From Frigidibacter albus (GTDB taxonomy: Bacteria; Pseudomonadota; Alphaproteobacteria; Rhodobacterales; Rhodobacteraceae): a DNA stretch of 64,000 nucleotides. The stretch covers positions 186,001 through 250,000 of the forward strand of contig NZ_JAAAUC010000002.1 of NCBI RefSeq assembly GCF_009908165.1. Direction: 5' to 3'. A program made the translations under genes and the position numbers. The notes under the pieces are model-generated. The model ran no database searches. It was not told the origin of the DNA and worked only from the letters and a program-made list of their open reading frames with translations. Shown in pieces: positions 19,364-29,031 of the stretch (the first letter of the stretch is position 1; each line of letters opens with the position of its first letter).

Positions 19364-21235
19364 ATGCTCGATCTGACCGATTCTGTAGCGCCCGGCGATG
19401 CGCGCCCGCCGCTGGTGGCGATTCGCAACCTGCGGGTGGAGTTCGAGACCAATGACGGCACGGTGCTGGGGGTCGAGGATGTCAGTTTCGACATTGCCCC
19501 CGGCGAATGCGTCTGCGTGGTCGGCGAAAGCGGGTCGGGCAAGTCGGTGTCATCCTTGTCGCTGATGCGGCTGGTGGAGTTCGGGGGCGGCGAGATCGCG
19601 GGCGGCAGCCTGATGTTCCAGCGCGAGAAGGGCGGGGCGGTCGACCTCGCCAATGCCGAGCCGGACCTGATGCGCCAGATCCGCGGCAATGAGATCGGGA
19701 TGATCTTTCAGGAGCCGATGACCTCCTTGAACCCGGTCTTCACCATCGGCCGGCAGCTGACGGAAGGGCTGCGCGTCCACAAGGGCATGACACGGGCAGA
19801 GGCGGATGCGCGGGCGCTGGAGCTGCTGCGCATGGTGCGGATGTCGGAACCCGAGCGGCGGCTGAAGCAGTATCCGCATGAGCTGTCGGGCGGGATGCGG
19901 CAGCGGGTGGTGATCGCCATGGCGATGGCCTGCGAGCCGCGGCTGCTGATCTGCGACGAGCCGACGACCGCGCTCGACGTGACCATCCAGGCCGAGATCC
20001 TGGCGCTGATCGACCGGCTGAAGCGCGACAAGGGCACCGCGGTGATGTTCATCACCCATGACATGGCGGTGGTGGCGCAGATGGCCGACCGCGTGGTGGT
20101 GATGTATCGCGGCAAGAAGGTCGAGGAGGGGCTGGCGACCGAGATTTTCGAGGCGCCGCAGCATCCCTATACCAAGGCGCTGCTGGCCGCCGTGCCGCGC
20201 CTTGGCGAGATGACCGGCAAGCTCGCCCCCGAACCGATGCGCCTGCTGGACCGGCAAAGCGGCGGCGACATGACGCCGATGAAGCATGACGCGGCGATGC
20301 GGGCCGATGGCTCGGATGCGCCGGTGCTGCTGGATGTGAAACACCTGACCACGCGCTTCCCGGTGCGCGGCGGGCTGCTGCGCCGGCTGGTGGCCAATGT
20401 CCATGCGGTCGAGGATGTCAGCTTCCAGATCCGGCAGGGCGAGACGCTGAGCCTTGTGGGCGAGTCGGGCTGCGGCAAATCGTCGTGCGGGCGGTCGATC
20501 CTGCGGCTGGTGGAGCCGACCTCGGGCTCGGTCTGGCTCGACGGGCAGGATGTTCTGGCGCTCGATGACCGCGGGCTGCGCCGGGCGCGGCGCGAGATGC
20601 AGATGGTGTTTCAGGATCCCTATGCCAGCCTGAACCCGCAGATGCGGCTGTTCGAGCAGGTGGCAGAACCGATCCGCAACTATGGCCTCGCCTCGGGCTC
20701 GGAACTGCAGGACCGGGTGGCGCAGCTCTTCGACCGGGTGGAACTGCCGCGCAGCTTCCTGCGCCGCTTCCCGCATGAGCTGTCGGGCGGCCAGCGCCAG
20801 CGCATCGCCATTGCCCGGGCGCTGGCGCTGAACCCCAAGCTGATCATCGCCGATGAGGCGGTGTCGGCGCTGGACGTATCGGTGCAGGCGCAGGTGCTGA
20901 ACCTGATGATGGAGTTGCAGGCCGACCTTGGGCTGTCGTTCCTGTTCATCAGCCATGACATGGCGGTGGTGGAGCGGGTCAGCCACAATGTCGGCGTGAT
21001 GTATCTGGGCCGCATCGTCGAGATGGGCCCGCGCGCTGCGGTGTTCGAGAACCCGAGCCACCCCTATACCAAGGCGCTGCTGTCGGCGGTGCCGATCGCC
21101 GACCCCCGCCGCCGCGTGCTGCGCGGCGAGGTGCAATACCAACCGATCCCCTCGCCGATCTTCCCGGTGGACCACGCTCCCGCCGCCTCGAGCTATGACG
21201 AGGTCGAGCCGGGCCATTTTGTCCTGAAAGGCTGA
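19364..21235 (+). CDS. Fused peptide-type ABC transporter ATPase (OppD-OppF)
   Basis: The 623-residue protein holds two complete ABC ATPase domains in one chain. First half: Walker A GESGSGKS near 50, signature LSGGMRQR, Walker B LLICDEPTTALD. Second half: Walker A GESGCGKSS near 368, signature LSGGQRQR, Walker B LIIADEAVSALD. Each half ends with the oligopeptide-type C-terminal region (HPYTKALL twice). It drives the OppB/OppC channel encoded on the other side of the divergent region. AGGGG precedes the ATG. The argE-like gene starts 3 nt after the stop. Confidence 0.94.
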   Translation: MLDLTDSVAPGDARPPLVAIRNLRVEFETNDGTVLGVEDVSFDIAPGECVCVVGESGSGKSVSSLSLMRLVEFGGGEIAGGSLMFQREKGGAVDLANAEPDLMRQIRGNEIGMIFQEPMTSLNPVFTIGRQLTEGLRVHKGMTRAEADARALELLRMVRMSEPERRLKQYPHELSGGMRQRVVIAMAMACEPRLLICDEPTTALDVTIQAEILALIDRLKRDKGTAVMFITHDMAVVAQMADRVVVMYRGKKVEEGLATEIFEAPQHPYTKALLAAVPRLGEMTGKLAPEPMRLLDRQSGGDMTPMKHDAAMRADGSDAPVLLDVKHLTTRFPVRGGLLRRLVANVHAVEDVSFQIRQGETLSLVGESGCGKSSCGRSILRLVEPTSGSVWLDGQDVLALDDRGLRRARREMQMVFQDPYASLNPQMRLFEQVAEPIRNYGLASGSELQDRVAQLFDRVELPRSFLRRFPHELSGGQRQRIAIARALALNPKLIIADEAVSALDVSVQAQVLNLMMELQADLGLSFLFISHDMAVVERVSHNVGVMYLGRIVEMGPRAAVFENPSHPYTKALLSAVPIADPRRRVLRGEVQYQPIPSPIFPVDHAPAASSYDEVEPGHFVLKG

Positions 21236-21238
21236 AGA

Positions 21239-22405
21239 ATGCCCCCCCAGAACATGTCGCCGCGAGAGATCCTCGCAAAGCTGGTGTCGTTCCCGACGGT
21301 CAGCCGCGACAGCAACCTGCCGCTGATCGACTGGGTCGAGAGCTATCTGCTAAGCCACGGTGTCAGCAGCAAACGTGTGCCGAACGAGGATGGCACGAAG
21401 GCCAGCCTTTATGCGGTGATCGGGCCGAAGGTGCCGGGCGGGGTGGTGCTGTCGGGTCATACCGATGTGGTGCCGGTGGACGGGCAGGACTGGTCGAGCG
21501 ATCCGTGGGTTCTGGAGGAACGCGGCGGGCGGCTTTACGGGCGCGGCGCGGTGGACATGAAGGGCTTTGACGCGCTGGCGCTGGCGGCGGTGCCGCTGGC
21601 GCTGAAGGCCGGGATCAAGCGGCCGCTGATGATTGCGCTCAGCTATGACGAGGAGCTTGGCTGCGAGGGCTGCCGCGGCATGGTCGAGGAGATGGCGGCG
21701 ACGCTGCCGCGGCCCGAGGCGGTGATCGTGGGCGAGCCGTCGATGATGAAGGTCGTGACCGGGCACAAGGGCGGCACCGCGTTCAAGGTGCATCTGAAGG
21801 GGTTCGAGGTGCATTCGTCCATCATGCATACCGGCGTCAATGCGATCATGGAGGCGGCGAAGCTGATCGTCTGGGCGAACGAGAAGAACGCCGAGAACCG
21901 CGAGCGCGTCCCGGGGCCGGTGGGCGCGGCCTTCGTGCCGCCCTGGACGACGGTGCATGTCGGCACCATCTCGGGCGGCACCGCGCATAACATCACCGCC
22001 GGCGATTGCCACATGGGCCTCGATTTCCGCGTGGTGCCCGGCGAGGATCTGGACGACTGGGTGGCTGCCGCCGAGGCGAAGGTGGCCGAGCTGCGGGCCG
22101 AGATGCAGGCGGTGCGCCCCGAGGCGGATATCGTGCTCGACCGCTATTTCACCGTGCCGCCGCTGGTCCCCGAACCGGGCGGCGCGGCCGAGGCGCTGAT
22201 GCGGCGGCTGACGGGGGACAATGCCAGCCATGTCGTCAGCTACGGCACCGAGGCCGGGCATTTCCAGCAAAACGGCTGGTCGGCGGCGGTCTGCGGGCCG
22301 GGCGATATCGATCAGGCGCACAAGGCCGACGAATTCATCGAGGTCGCGCAGTTCGAGGCCGGATGGGCCTTCATGCAGCGCGTGGTGGGGCAGCTTTCCG
22401 AATGA
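21239..22405 (+). CDS. M20 deacylase, acetylornithine deacetylase (ArgE) type
   Basis: The 388-residue zinc peptidase-family enzyme has all M20 motifs: LSGHTDVVPVDGQDW near 72, GRGAVDMKG near 102, SYDEELGC with the catalytic Glu near 136, and the late metal His in GTEAGHFQQNG near 340. The dimerisation domain lies between. It closely follows the ArgE pattern, but its place behind a peptide transporter and before a DadA-like oxidase suggests use in deacylating an imported N-acyl amino acid instead of arginine synthesis. The ATG follows GAAAGG; the start at 21254 is an alternative. It overlaps the next gene by 4 nt. Confidence 0.88.
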   Translation: MPPQNMSPREILAKLVSFPTVSRDSNLPLIDWVESYLLSHGVSSKRVPNEDGTKASLYAVIGPKVPGGVVLSGHTDVVPVDGQDWSSDPWVLEERGGRLYGRGAVDMKGFDALALAAVPLALKAGIKRPLMIALSYDEELGCEGCRGMVEEMAATLPRPEAVIVGEPSMMKVVTGHKGGTAFKVHLKGFEVHSSIMHTGVNAIMEAAKLIVWANEKNAENRERVPGPVGAAFVPPWTTVHVGTISGGTAHNITAGDCHMGLDFRVVPGEDLDDWVAAAEAKVAELRAEMQAVRPEADIVLDRYFTVPPLVPEPGGAAEALMRRLTGDNASHVVSYGTEAGHFQQNGWSAAVCGPGDIDQAHKADEFIEVAQFEAGWAFMQRVVGQLSE

Positions 22406-23745
22406 TGCCCTTTCCAATCCGGGCCGACAGCCCCGTGACCCATGCCGCGCCCTTGCCGGCGGCTTGCGATGTGGCGGTGATCGGCGGCGGGGTCATCGGG
22501 GTGATGACCGCGCTGTTCCTCGCCCGCGCCGGGCAAAGGGTGGTGCTGCTCGACAAGGGCCGTATTGCGGGGGAGCAATCCAGCCGCAACTGGGGCTGGA
22601 TCCGCCAGCAGGGCCGCGACCCCGCGGAACTGCCTATGATGATCGAGGCGCGGCGGATCTGGCAGGATCTGGCGGCCGAGGTCGGGCCGGGGCTTGGCTA
22701 CCGGCAGGCGGGGGTGATGTATCTGGCGGGGTCCGAGGCGCAGGCGGCGAAGTATGAGGGCTGGCTGCCCCATGCCGCCGTGCATGGGATCGACACGCGG
22801 ATGCTTTCGCGCACCGAAATGCAGGCGATGGTGCCGAACTCTGCGGGCTGGACTTCGGCGCTGTGGACGGCCTCGGACGGGCAGGCGGAGCCTTGGGCCG
22901 CGGTGCCGCTGCTGGCGCGGCTGGCGGCCGAGGCGGGGGTGGTGATCCGCGAGGCCTGCGCGGTGCGGGCGCTGGACATGACCGCGGGCCGGGTCGCGGG
23001 CGTGGTTACAGAAGCCGGGCGCATCGGCTGCGACCGGGTGGTGCTGGCTGGGGGCGCGTGGTCCGGCCTGTTCGCGCGGGCGCATGGCGTGCATCTGCCG
23101 CAACTCTCCGTCCGCTCCACCGTTGCCGCGACGCAGGTGCTGCCCGAGGTGTTTGCCGGTGCCGCCTCCGACAAGAGCTTCGCCTTCCGCCGCCGCAGCG
23201 ACGGCCGCTACACCCTCGCGCCCGGGTCGTTCCATGAGTTCTTCATCGGCCCCGACGCCTTCCGCCACCTGCGCGCCTTCCTTCCCCAGATCCGCGCAGA
23301 CATCTCCGGCACCCGCTTCCTGCCGATGGCGCCCAAGGGCTACCCCGATGCCTGGACAACCCCGCGCAAATGGGATGCCAGCCGCCCCGGCCCGTTCGAG
23401 GCGCTGCGGGTGCTGGACCCGGCGCCCAATGTCCGTATGGTGGAGGAGATCCGCAGCAAATTTGCCGCCGCCTTCCCCTGCTTGGGCGAGGTCAGGATCG
23501 ACTGTGCCTGGGCCGGGATGATCGACACCATGCCCGATGTGGTGCCGGTCATCGACCATGCCGCCGCCGTGCCCGGCCTGACCATCGCCACGGGGATGAG
23601 TGGGCATGGCTTCGGCATCGGCCCCGGTGTCGGCCGGGTCGTCGCCGATCTGGTGCAGGCGCGCGCGCCGGGCCATGATCTGACCCGCTTCCGCCTGTCA
23701 CGCTTTGCCGATGGCTCGCCCATCACCATCGGCCCCTCTCTCTGA
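22402..23745 (+). CDS. FAD-dependent oxidoreductase, DadA/glycine-oxidase-like
   Basis: The 447-residue flavoprotein begins with a dinucleotide-binding motif (VIGGGVIGVMTALFLARAG, about 29-47), then SSRNWGWIRQQGRDPAELP, a stretch typical of amine/D-amino-acid oxidases of the DAO superfamily. The C-terminal FAD contact lies in IATGMSGHGFGIGPGVGRVVADL. It should oxidise an amine or (D-)amino acid. Start ATG at 22402 overlaps the argE-like stop in an ATGA arrangement, so the two are coupled. It could equally be a sarcosine- or opine-type oxidase. Confidence 0.87.
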   Translation: MMPFPIRADSPVTHAAPLPAACDVAVIGGGVIGVMTALFLARAGQRVVLLDKGRIAGEQSSRNWGWIRQQGRDPAELPMMIEARRIWQDLAAEVGPGLGYRQAGVMYLAGSEAQAAKYEGWLPHAAVHGIDTRMLSRTEMQAMVPNSAGWTSALWTASDGQAEPWAAVPLLARLAAEAGVVIREACAVRALDMTAGRVAGVVTEAGRIGCDRVVLAGGAWSGLFARAHGVHLPQLSVRSTVAATQVLPEVFAGAASDKSFAFRRRSDGRYTLAPGSFHEFFIGPDAFRHLRAFLPQIRADISGTRFLPMAPKGYPDAWTTPRKWDASRPGPFEALRVLDPAPNVRMVEEIRSKFAAAFPCLGEVRIDCAWAGMIDTMPDVVPVIDHAAAVPGLTIATGMSGHGFGIGPGVGRVVADLVQARAPGHDLTRFRLSRFADGSPITIGPSL

Positions 23746-23757
23746 AAGGACCCTCCC

Positions 23758-24924
23758 ATGCCCGTCAAGAACCGCTTCGCCGAACTGCTGCCGGAAATCA
23801 CCGCCTGGCGCCGCGATTTCCATGAGCATCCGGAACTGATGTTCGACGTGCAGCGCACCGCGGGCAAGGTGGCCGAGCTGCTGCGCGACTTCGGCTGCGA
23901 CGAGGTGGTGGAGGGGATCGGCCGCACCGGCGTCGTCGGCCTGATCAGGGGCCGCACCGACAGCGCCGGACGGGTGATCGGCCTGCGCGCCGACATGGAC
24001 GCGCTGCCGATCAACGAGGCGACGGGGCTGGATTACGCCTCCAAGACCCCCGGCAAGATGCATGCCTGCGGCCATGACGGGCACACCGCGATGCTGCTTG
24101 GCGCGGCGAAGTATCTGGCGGAGACCCGCAACTTCGACGGCACCGTGGCGCTGATCTTCCAGCCCGCCGAAGAGGGCGGCGGCGGTGGGCGCGAGATGGT
24201 GCAGGACGGGATGCTCGACCGCTTCGGCATCCAGGAGGTTTACGGGATGCACAACATGCCGGGCATCCCGGTCGGCACCTTCGCGATCCGGACAGGCGCG
24301 ATCATGGCCGCGGCCGACCAGTTCGACATCGTGGTGACGGGCAAGGGCGGCCATGCCGCGAAACCGCATGACTGCATCGACACCACGGTCGTCGCCGCGC
24401 ATATCGTGGTGGCGCTTCAGACCATCGCCTCGCGCGGGGTGGACCCGCTGAAGCAGGTCGTGGTCTCTGTCTGCACGGTGGCGACGGACAGCACCGCCCA
24501 TAACGTCATCCCGCAGCAGGTGGTGATGAAGGGCACGGTGCGGACCATGGATCCGAAAGTTCAGGACTATGTGGAACAGCGCCTGTCCGAGATTGTCATG
24601 GGCACCGCCACCGCGCTTGGGGCCAGTGCGGTCGTGCAATACAAGCGCGGCTATCCCGTGACGGTGAACGCGGTGGAGCCGACGGGCCATGCCGTGAAGG
24701 TCGCGCAAGAGGTCGCGGGCCAGGTTGATACCGACACCGCGCCGCTGATGGGAGCCGAGGATTTCAGCTTCATGCTGAACGAACGCCCCGGGGCCTATAT
24801 CTTCCTGGGCAATGGCGATACGGCCATGGTGCATCACCCGCAATACAACTTCGATGACGATGCAATTCCGTTCGGATCAAGCTGGTATGCCGGCATGGCC
24901 GAGGCGCGGATGCCGGCGGCCTGA
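23758..24924 (+). CDS. M20D aminoacylase/hippurate hydrolase-type amidohydrolase
   Basis: The 388-residue metal-dependent amidohydrolase has RRDFHEHPELMFD near 18, the metal-binding Cys-His motif MHACGHDGHTAML near 100, the Glu pair in FQPAEEGGGGG near 137 and the C-terminal GAEDFSFML near 333, all typical of HipO/AmhX enzymes. It hydrolyses N-acyl or N-aryl amides of amino acids, releasing free amino acids. AAAGGA precedes the ATG, 12 nt after the oxidase gene. It closes the rightward operon oppDF-argE-like-dadA-like-hipO-like. Confidence 0.9.
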   Translation: MPVKNRFAELLPEITAWRRDFHEHPELMFDVQRTAGKVAELLRDFGCDEVVEGIGRTGVVGLIRGRTDSAGRVIGLRADMDALPINEATGLDYASKTPGKMHACGHDGHTAMLLGAAKYLAETRNFDGTVALIFQPAEEGGGGGREMVQDGMLDRFGIQEVYGMHNMPGIPVGTFAIRTGAIMAAADQFDIVVTGKGGHAAKPHDCIDTTVVAAHIVVALQTIASRGVDPLKQVVVSVCTVATDSTAHNVIPQQVVMKGTVRTMDPKVQDYVEQRLSEIVMGTATALGASAVVQYKRGYPVTVNAVEPTGHAVKVAQEVAGQVDTDTAPLMGAEDFSFMLNERPGAYIFLGNGDTAMVHHPQYNFDDDAIPFGSSWYAGMAEARMPAA

Positions 24925-24927
24925 GGC

Positions 24928-25335
24928 TCAGGCCAGCGCCGCCTCGGTCAGTGGGCAGGGGCTGCCGGCATAGAACGCCTGCAGGATCTGCCCGAACGAC
25001 GCTGAACCCCCGGCGCGGGCGAAGAGCGTGGCAGAGGAGCGCAGTTTCATCGCATCGACGGGGCCGAGGATGTCCTCGGCGCTGCGGCCTTGATGCGCCA
25101 GCATCGCCTCGGCGCAGGCGATCAGCCGCGGGCCAAGCACTGGATCGGCGAGGTAGGCCCGCGCCACGGCCAGATCGGCGATGCCGTAGAACTTGGCGGT
25201 GCCGGAGCGGCCAAGGCTGGCGAGTTGCGGGAAGATGAACCACATCCAGTGGCCGCGCTTCTGCCCGGCCTGCAGCTCGGCCAGGGCCGTGGCGTAGGTA
25301 TCTTCCTGCGCCGCGTGGAAGCGCTCCAGGCTCAC
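24928..25335 (-). CDS. DUF1810 family protein
   Basis: The 135-residue soluble protein matches DUF1810: [17 protein letters not shown] at the start, then [17 protein letters not shown] and the conserved [14 protein letters not shown]. Function is unknown; the family is often linked to calpastatin-like annotation without proof. It starts from GTG at 25335 in a GTGA overlap with the moaA stop, so it is translationally coupled to moaA. It converges on the hydrolase gene, with 3 nt between the two stops. Confidence 0.85.
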   Translation of the reverse strand: MSLERFHAAQEDTYATALAELQAGQKRGHWMWFIFPQLASLGRSGTAKFYGIADLAVARAYLADPVLGPRLIACAEAMLAHQGRSAEDILGPVDAMKLRSSATLFARAGGSASFGQILQAFYAGSPCPLTEAALA

Positions 25336-26336
25336 CCGCCGGTATGGCTCATGTGGCGGGTCATCTGCCCCTCGACGCGCTGGCGGGAATAGTCGAAGTC
25401 ATGACCCTTGGGCTTGCGGGCGATGGCGGCGCGGATCGCCGCCTCCAGCACCGCATCGTCGGGGCTGGCGCGCAGGGGGGCACGCAGGTCGGCCATGTCC
25501 TCCTGGCCGAGGCACATGTAGAGCTCGCCGGTGCAGGTCAGCCGCACCCGGTTGCAGCTTTCGCAGAAGTTGTGGGTGAGGGGGGTGATGAAGCCGATCT
25601 TCTGCCCGGTCTGCTCCAGTCGCACATAGCGCGCGGGCCCGCCGCTGCGGTCCGTCAGATCGACGAGGGTGAAGCGTTCGGCAAGGCGCGCGCGCAGGTC
25701 CTTGAGCGGCCAGTACTGGTCCAGCCGCAGCTCCTCGCCCATCTCGCCCATCGGCATCACTTCGATGAAGGTCAGCTCATGGCCCTCGCCGCCGCACCAG
25801 TCGACAAGGCGGAACAGCTCCTCCTCGTTGAAGCCCTTCAGCGCCACGGCGTTGATCTTGACCTTCAGGCCCGCGGCAGTCGCGGCGCGGATCCCCTCCA
25901 GCACCTGCGGCAGCCGGCCCCATCGGGTGATGGCGGCGAATTTCGTCTCGTCCAGCGTGTCGAGTGAGACATTCACCCGCCGCACCCCCGCCGCCGCAAG
26001 GTCCCCGGCAAAGCGCGCGAGCTGGCTGCCATTGGTGGTCAGCGTCAGTTCCTTGAGCGCGCCCGAGTCCAGATGCCGCGACATGGCGCGGAAGAAGGTG
26101 AGGATATCGCGCCGCACCAGCGGCTCGCCGCCGGTGATCCGCAGCTTTTCCACGCCAAGCCCGATGAAGGTGGAGCACATGCGGTCCAGCTCCTCCAGCG
26201 TCAGCAGATCCTTTTTCGGCAGGAACTGCATATGCTCGGCCATGCAATAGGTGCAGCGGAAATCGCAGCGATCGGTCACCGACACGCGCAGGTAGCTGAT
26301 GGGCCGGGCGAAGGGGTCGATGAGGGTTTGCATCAT
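25332..26336 (-). CDS. moaA: GTP 3',8-cyclase (molybdenum cofactor synthesis)
   Basis: The 334-residue radical-SAM enzyme performs the first step of molybdopterin synthesis. The N-terminal 4Fe-4S motif is in [12 protein letters not shown] near 20-31, and the SAM-binding GGEP lies near 74. The second cluster is in [20 protein letters not shown] near 250-270. The chain ends in Gly-Gly, which MoaA needs for activity. Two ATGs (26336, 26333) open the protein; no clear Shine-Dalgarno is visible. No other moa gene lies in the window. Confidence 0.95.
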   Translation of the reverse strand: MMQTLIDPFARPISYLRVSVTDRCDFRCTYCMAEHMQFLPKKDLLTLEELDRMCSTFIGLGVEKLRITGGEPLVRRDILTFFRAMSRHLDSGALKELTLTTNGSQLARFAGDLAAAGVRRVNVSLDTLDETKFAAITRWGRLPQVLEGIRAATAAGLKVKINAVALKGFNEEELFRLVDWCGGEGHELTFIEVMPMGEMGEELRLDQYWPLKDLRARLAERFTLVDLTDRSGGPARYVRLEQTGQKIGFITPLTHNFCESCNRVRLTCTGELYMCLGQEDMADLRAPLRASPDDAVLEAAIRAAIARKPKGHDFDYSRQRVEGQMTRHMSHTGG

Positions 26337-26403
26337 GGGAAGGTAGGCGGGGCGGGGCGGTTGGGCAAGTGCGGAGAATTGCGCTGGCGGCGGGAGCCTT
26401 TCC

Positions 26404-26480
26404 CTTGCCCGGAACAAGGCGCTGTAGCGCCGCCGGGCAGCGCCCGTCCGCCCCACCGGGCGGGCGCTTGCCCTCTGTTC
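26404..26480. repeat. Three-stem structured repeat, copy A
   Basis: The element starts CTTGCCCGGAACAAGGCGCT and can fold into three stems. The outer one pairs TTGCCCGG with CCGGGCAG (one G-U pair). The inner one pairs GGCGCT with AGCGCC around GT. The third pairs AGCGCCCG with CGGGCGCT. A second copy lies at 40700-40779 with compensatory change in the inner stem. It lies between the alkD-like gene's 3' end and moaA. Confidence 0.6.
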
Positions 26481-26491
26481 GCTCCGGTGGC

Positions 26492-27220
26492 TCAGCCTTC
26501 GGGTGTGGGCTCGGGCTCGGGGCTCTGCTCAACAGACTCCCCATCCCCCAGATGCTTCATCGCCTCGCGCACCGCCCAGGGCTTCAGCCGCTCCCCATGC
26601 TCCGCCAGCCAGACCCGCACCCGGTCTGCGTCATGCTTGGACAGGTCGCGCAGCCACCAGGCCACCGCCTTCTGGATGAACCAGTCGCGGTCCTTGGCAT
26701 AGCCCTCGGCCCATCCCAGCACCCGTTCGCGGATCGCCAGATCCCCCTGCGAGGGGTGGTTCTGCTTGGTCCAGGGCAGGGTGATCACCAGCGCGGCGCG
26801 GCGGGCCCACATCGACTTGGCCCCGGTCCAGCCCTCCACCTCATCGATCCGCGACGGGTCCGCGACCAGCCGCCGGCCACCGGCGTTGCAGACATGGTCG
26901 GCAATCGCCCAGCCGTCGAAGTCGGGCACCCAGGAGGCGATCAGATCCCAGACCGGGCCATCCTCCTTGATCCGCGCCTGCGTCAGCAGTTTGGCCGCGG
27001 CGACCCGCGCCTCGTGAATGTCCGACTGCCAGAGCCCGTCCGCCAGCGCGCAGCGCGCCGGAACATCCAGCCCCTCGCGCCAGCGCTTGGCCATCTCGTC
27101 GATCACCGGGACCGGCACGCCAAGATAGCGGCGGGCGGTCTTGTGATAGGCGGCGGCAGCCTCGGCGCGGGCAGGGTCGCCTGCGGCGACCAATTCGGCG
27201 AGTGCGTCGTTCATATTCAT
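26492..27220 (-). CDS. DNA alkylation repair protein, AlkD-like
   Basis: The 242-residue all-helical protein is built of HEAT-like repeats as in AlkD glycosylases. Conserved features are [19 protein letters not shown] near 26, [20 protein letters not shown] near 100, and [15 protein letters not shown] followed by [17 protein letters not shown] near 180. AlkD removes bulky or positively charged N3/N7-alkyl purines. The C-terminal tail is Pro/Glu-rich. Its ATG overlaps the glmS stop by 4 nt (ATGA), an unexpected coupling of repair with cell-wall sugar synthesis. Confidence 0.85.
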   Translation of the reverse strand: MNMNDALAELVAAGDPARAEAAAAYHKTARRYLGVPVPVIDEMAKRWREGLDVPARCALADGLWQSDIHEARVAAAKLLTQARIKEDGPVWDLIASWVPDFDGWAIADHVCNAGGRRLVADPSRIDEVEGWTGAKSMWARRAALVITLPWTKQNHPSQGDLAIRERVLGWAEGYAKDRDWFIQKAVAWWLRDLSKHDADRVRVWLAEHGERLKPWAVREAMKHLGDGESVEQSPEPEPTPEG

Positions 27221-29031
27221 TCCACCGTCACCGATTTCGCCAGATTGCGCGGCTGGTCCACATCGGTGCCCTTGGCGACGGCGGTGTGATAGGCCAGCAG
27301 CTGCGCTGGCACCGCATAGAGGATCGGCGCGAAGAGGTCGGGCACCGTCGGCATCACCAGCGTGCGCCAGGTGCCCATCCCCGCCTCCTCGGCGCCGCGG
27401 GCGTCGGTCATCAGCAGCACCTGCCCGTGCCGGGCCATCACCTCTTGCATGTTGGACACGGTCTTGTCGAACAGCCGGTCATGCGGGGCCATCACCACCA
27501 CCGGCACCATCCGGTCGATCAGCGCGATGGGGCCGTGCTTCAGCTCTCCGCTCGCATAGCCCTCGGCATGAATATAGCTGATCTCCTTGAGCTTCAGCGC
27601 GCCTTCCATCGCCAGCGGGAACATCGCGCCGCGGCCCAGGAACAGCACGTCCTGCGCCTCGGCCAGGCGTTCGGCCAGCACCGCGATCTCATCCGACCGC
27701 GCCAGCGCCTGGTTGAGCAGCCCCGGCAGCAGCGCCAGATCGGCCAGATGCGCGGCCAGCTGGCCCGCGTCGATCCGCCCCCGATCCGCCGCCGCCTTCA
27801 GCGCCAGCAGCGCCAACACCGTCAGCTGGCAGGTGAAGGCCTTGGTCGAGGCGACACCGACCTCGATCCCCGCAAGGATCGGCAGCGCCACATCGCTTTC
27901 CCGCGCGATGGAGGAGGTGGGGACGTTCACCACCGACACCACCTGCGCCACCTTGTCCCGCACATAGCGCAGCGCGGCCAGCGTGTCGGCGGTCTCGCCC
28001 GACTGGCTGACGAAGATGGCGATGGAGGTGGGCGACATCGGCGGCTCGCGGTAGCGGAACTCGCTGGCGATATCGACGTCGCAGGGCAGGCCGGCGAGGG
28101 TCTCGAACCAGTATTTCGCCACCATGCAGGCATAGTTGGCGGTGCCGCAAGCGACCAGCGTCAGCCGGTCCACCGATGTGAAATCGAGGCTTTCGGGCAG
28201 GTTGATGGCGCCGCCCTGCACGTAATGGCGGATGGCATCGCCCAACACCACCGGCTGCTCGGCAATCTCCTTCGCCATGAAATGCTTGTAGCCGGCCTTC
28301 TCGATCCGCGTCGCATCAAGGGCAATGCGCTGCATGTCGCGGTTTGCGCGGCGGCCCTGCGCGTCGAAGATCTCCGCCCCGGCGCGGGTGACGAAGGCGT
28401 GGTCGCCCTCTTCCAGATAGGTGATGCGGTCGGTCATCGGGGCCAGCGCGATGGCATCGGAGCCCACGAACATCTCACCATCCCCATGCCCGATCGCCAG
28501 CGGGCTGCCCTTGCGGGCGGCGACCATCAGGTCCTCCTCGCCGTCGAACAGGAACAGCAGGGCAAAGGCCCCCTGCAACTGGCCAAGCGTCGCCACCGCC
28601 GCCTCGCGCGGGGGGAGCCCGCGGTCCATGTGCAGGCGGGTCAGCATCGCCACGGTTTCGGTATCGGTTTCGGTTTCTGCGGCGAGGCCGGCGGCAGCGA
28701 GCTCGGCGCGCAGCTCGCGGAAATTCTCGATGATGCCGTTATGCACGACCGACACGCCGCCGGACCGGTGCGGGTGCGCATTGCTGACCGTCGCCGCGCC
28801 ATGGGTCGCCCACCGGGTGTGGCCGATGCCGGCCTTCCCCGCCAGCGGCTCATGCACCAGAAGATCCGACAGGTTCACCAGCTTGCCGACCGCGCGGCGC
28901 CGCTCCAGCTTGCCCTGATAGACGGTGGCGATCCCCGCCGAGTCATAGCCGCGATATTCCAGCCGCTTCAGCGCCTCGACGATGATCGGCGCAACCTCAT
29001 GGTCGCCCAGAACCCCAACAATTCCACACAT
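27217..29031 (-). CDS. glmS: Glutamine--fructose-6-phosphate aminotransferase (isomerizing)
   Basis: The 604-residue enzyme makes glucosamine-6-phosphate for peptidoglycan and LPS. The N-terminal glutaminase domain begins MCGIVGVLG with the catalytic Cys2, and HTRWATHG lies near 72. Two SIS sugar-isomerase domains follow (for example VSQSGETADTLAALRY near 340 and the GRGAMFPLAMEGALKLKEISYIHAE region in two parts near 470). The chain ends KSVTVE as in E. coli. It starts directly after the glmU stop (TAA then ATG, no gap). Confidence 0.97.
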   Translation of the reverse strand: MCGIVGVLGDHEVAPIIVEALKRLEYRGYDSAGIATVYQGKLERRRAVGKLVNLSDLLVHEPLAGKAGIGHTRWATHGAATVSNAHPHRSGGVSVVHNGIIENFRELRAELAAAGLAAETETDTETVAMLTRLHMDRGLPPREAAVATLGQLQGAFALLFLFDGEEDLMVAARKGSPLAIGHGDGEMFVGSDAIALAPMTDRITYLEEGDHAFVTRAGAEIFDAQGRRANRDMQRIALDATRIEKAGYKHFMAKEIAEQPVVLGDAIRHYVQGGAINLPESLDFTSVDRLTLVACGTANYACMVAKYWFETLAGLPCDVDIASEFRYREPPMSPTSIAIFVSQSGETADTLAALRYVRDKVAQVVSVVNVPTSSIARESDVALPILAGIEVGVASTKAFTCQLTVLALLALKAAADRGRIDAGQLAAHLADLALLPGLLNQALARSDEIAVLAERLAEAQDVLFLGRGAMFPLAMEGALKLKEISYIHAEGYASGELKHGPIALIDRMVPVVVMAPHDRLFDKTVSNMQEVMARHGQVLLMTDARGAEEAGMGTWRTLVMPTVPDLFAPILYAVPAQLLAYHTAVAKGTDVDQPRNLAKSVTVE

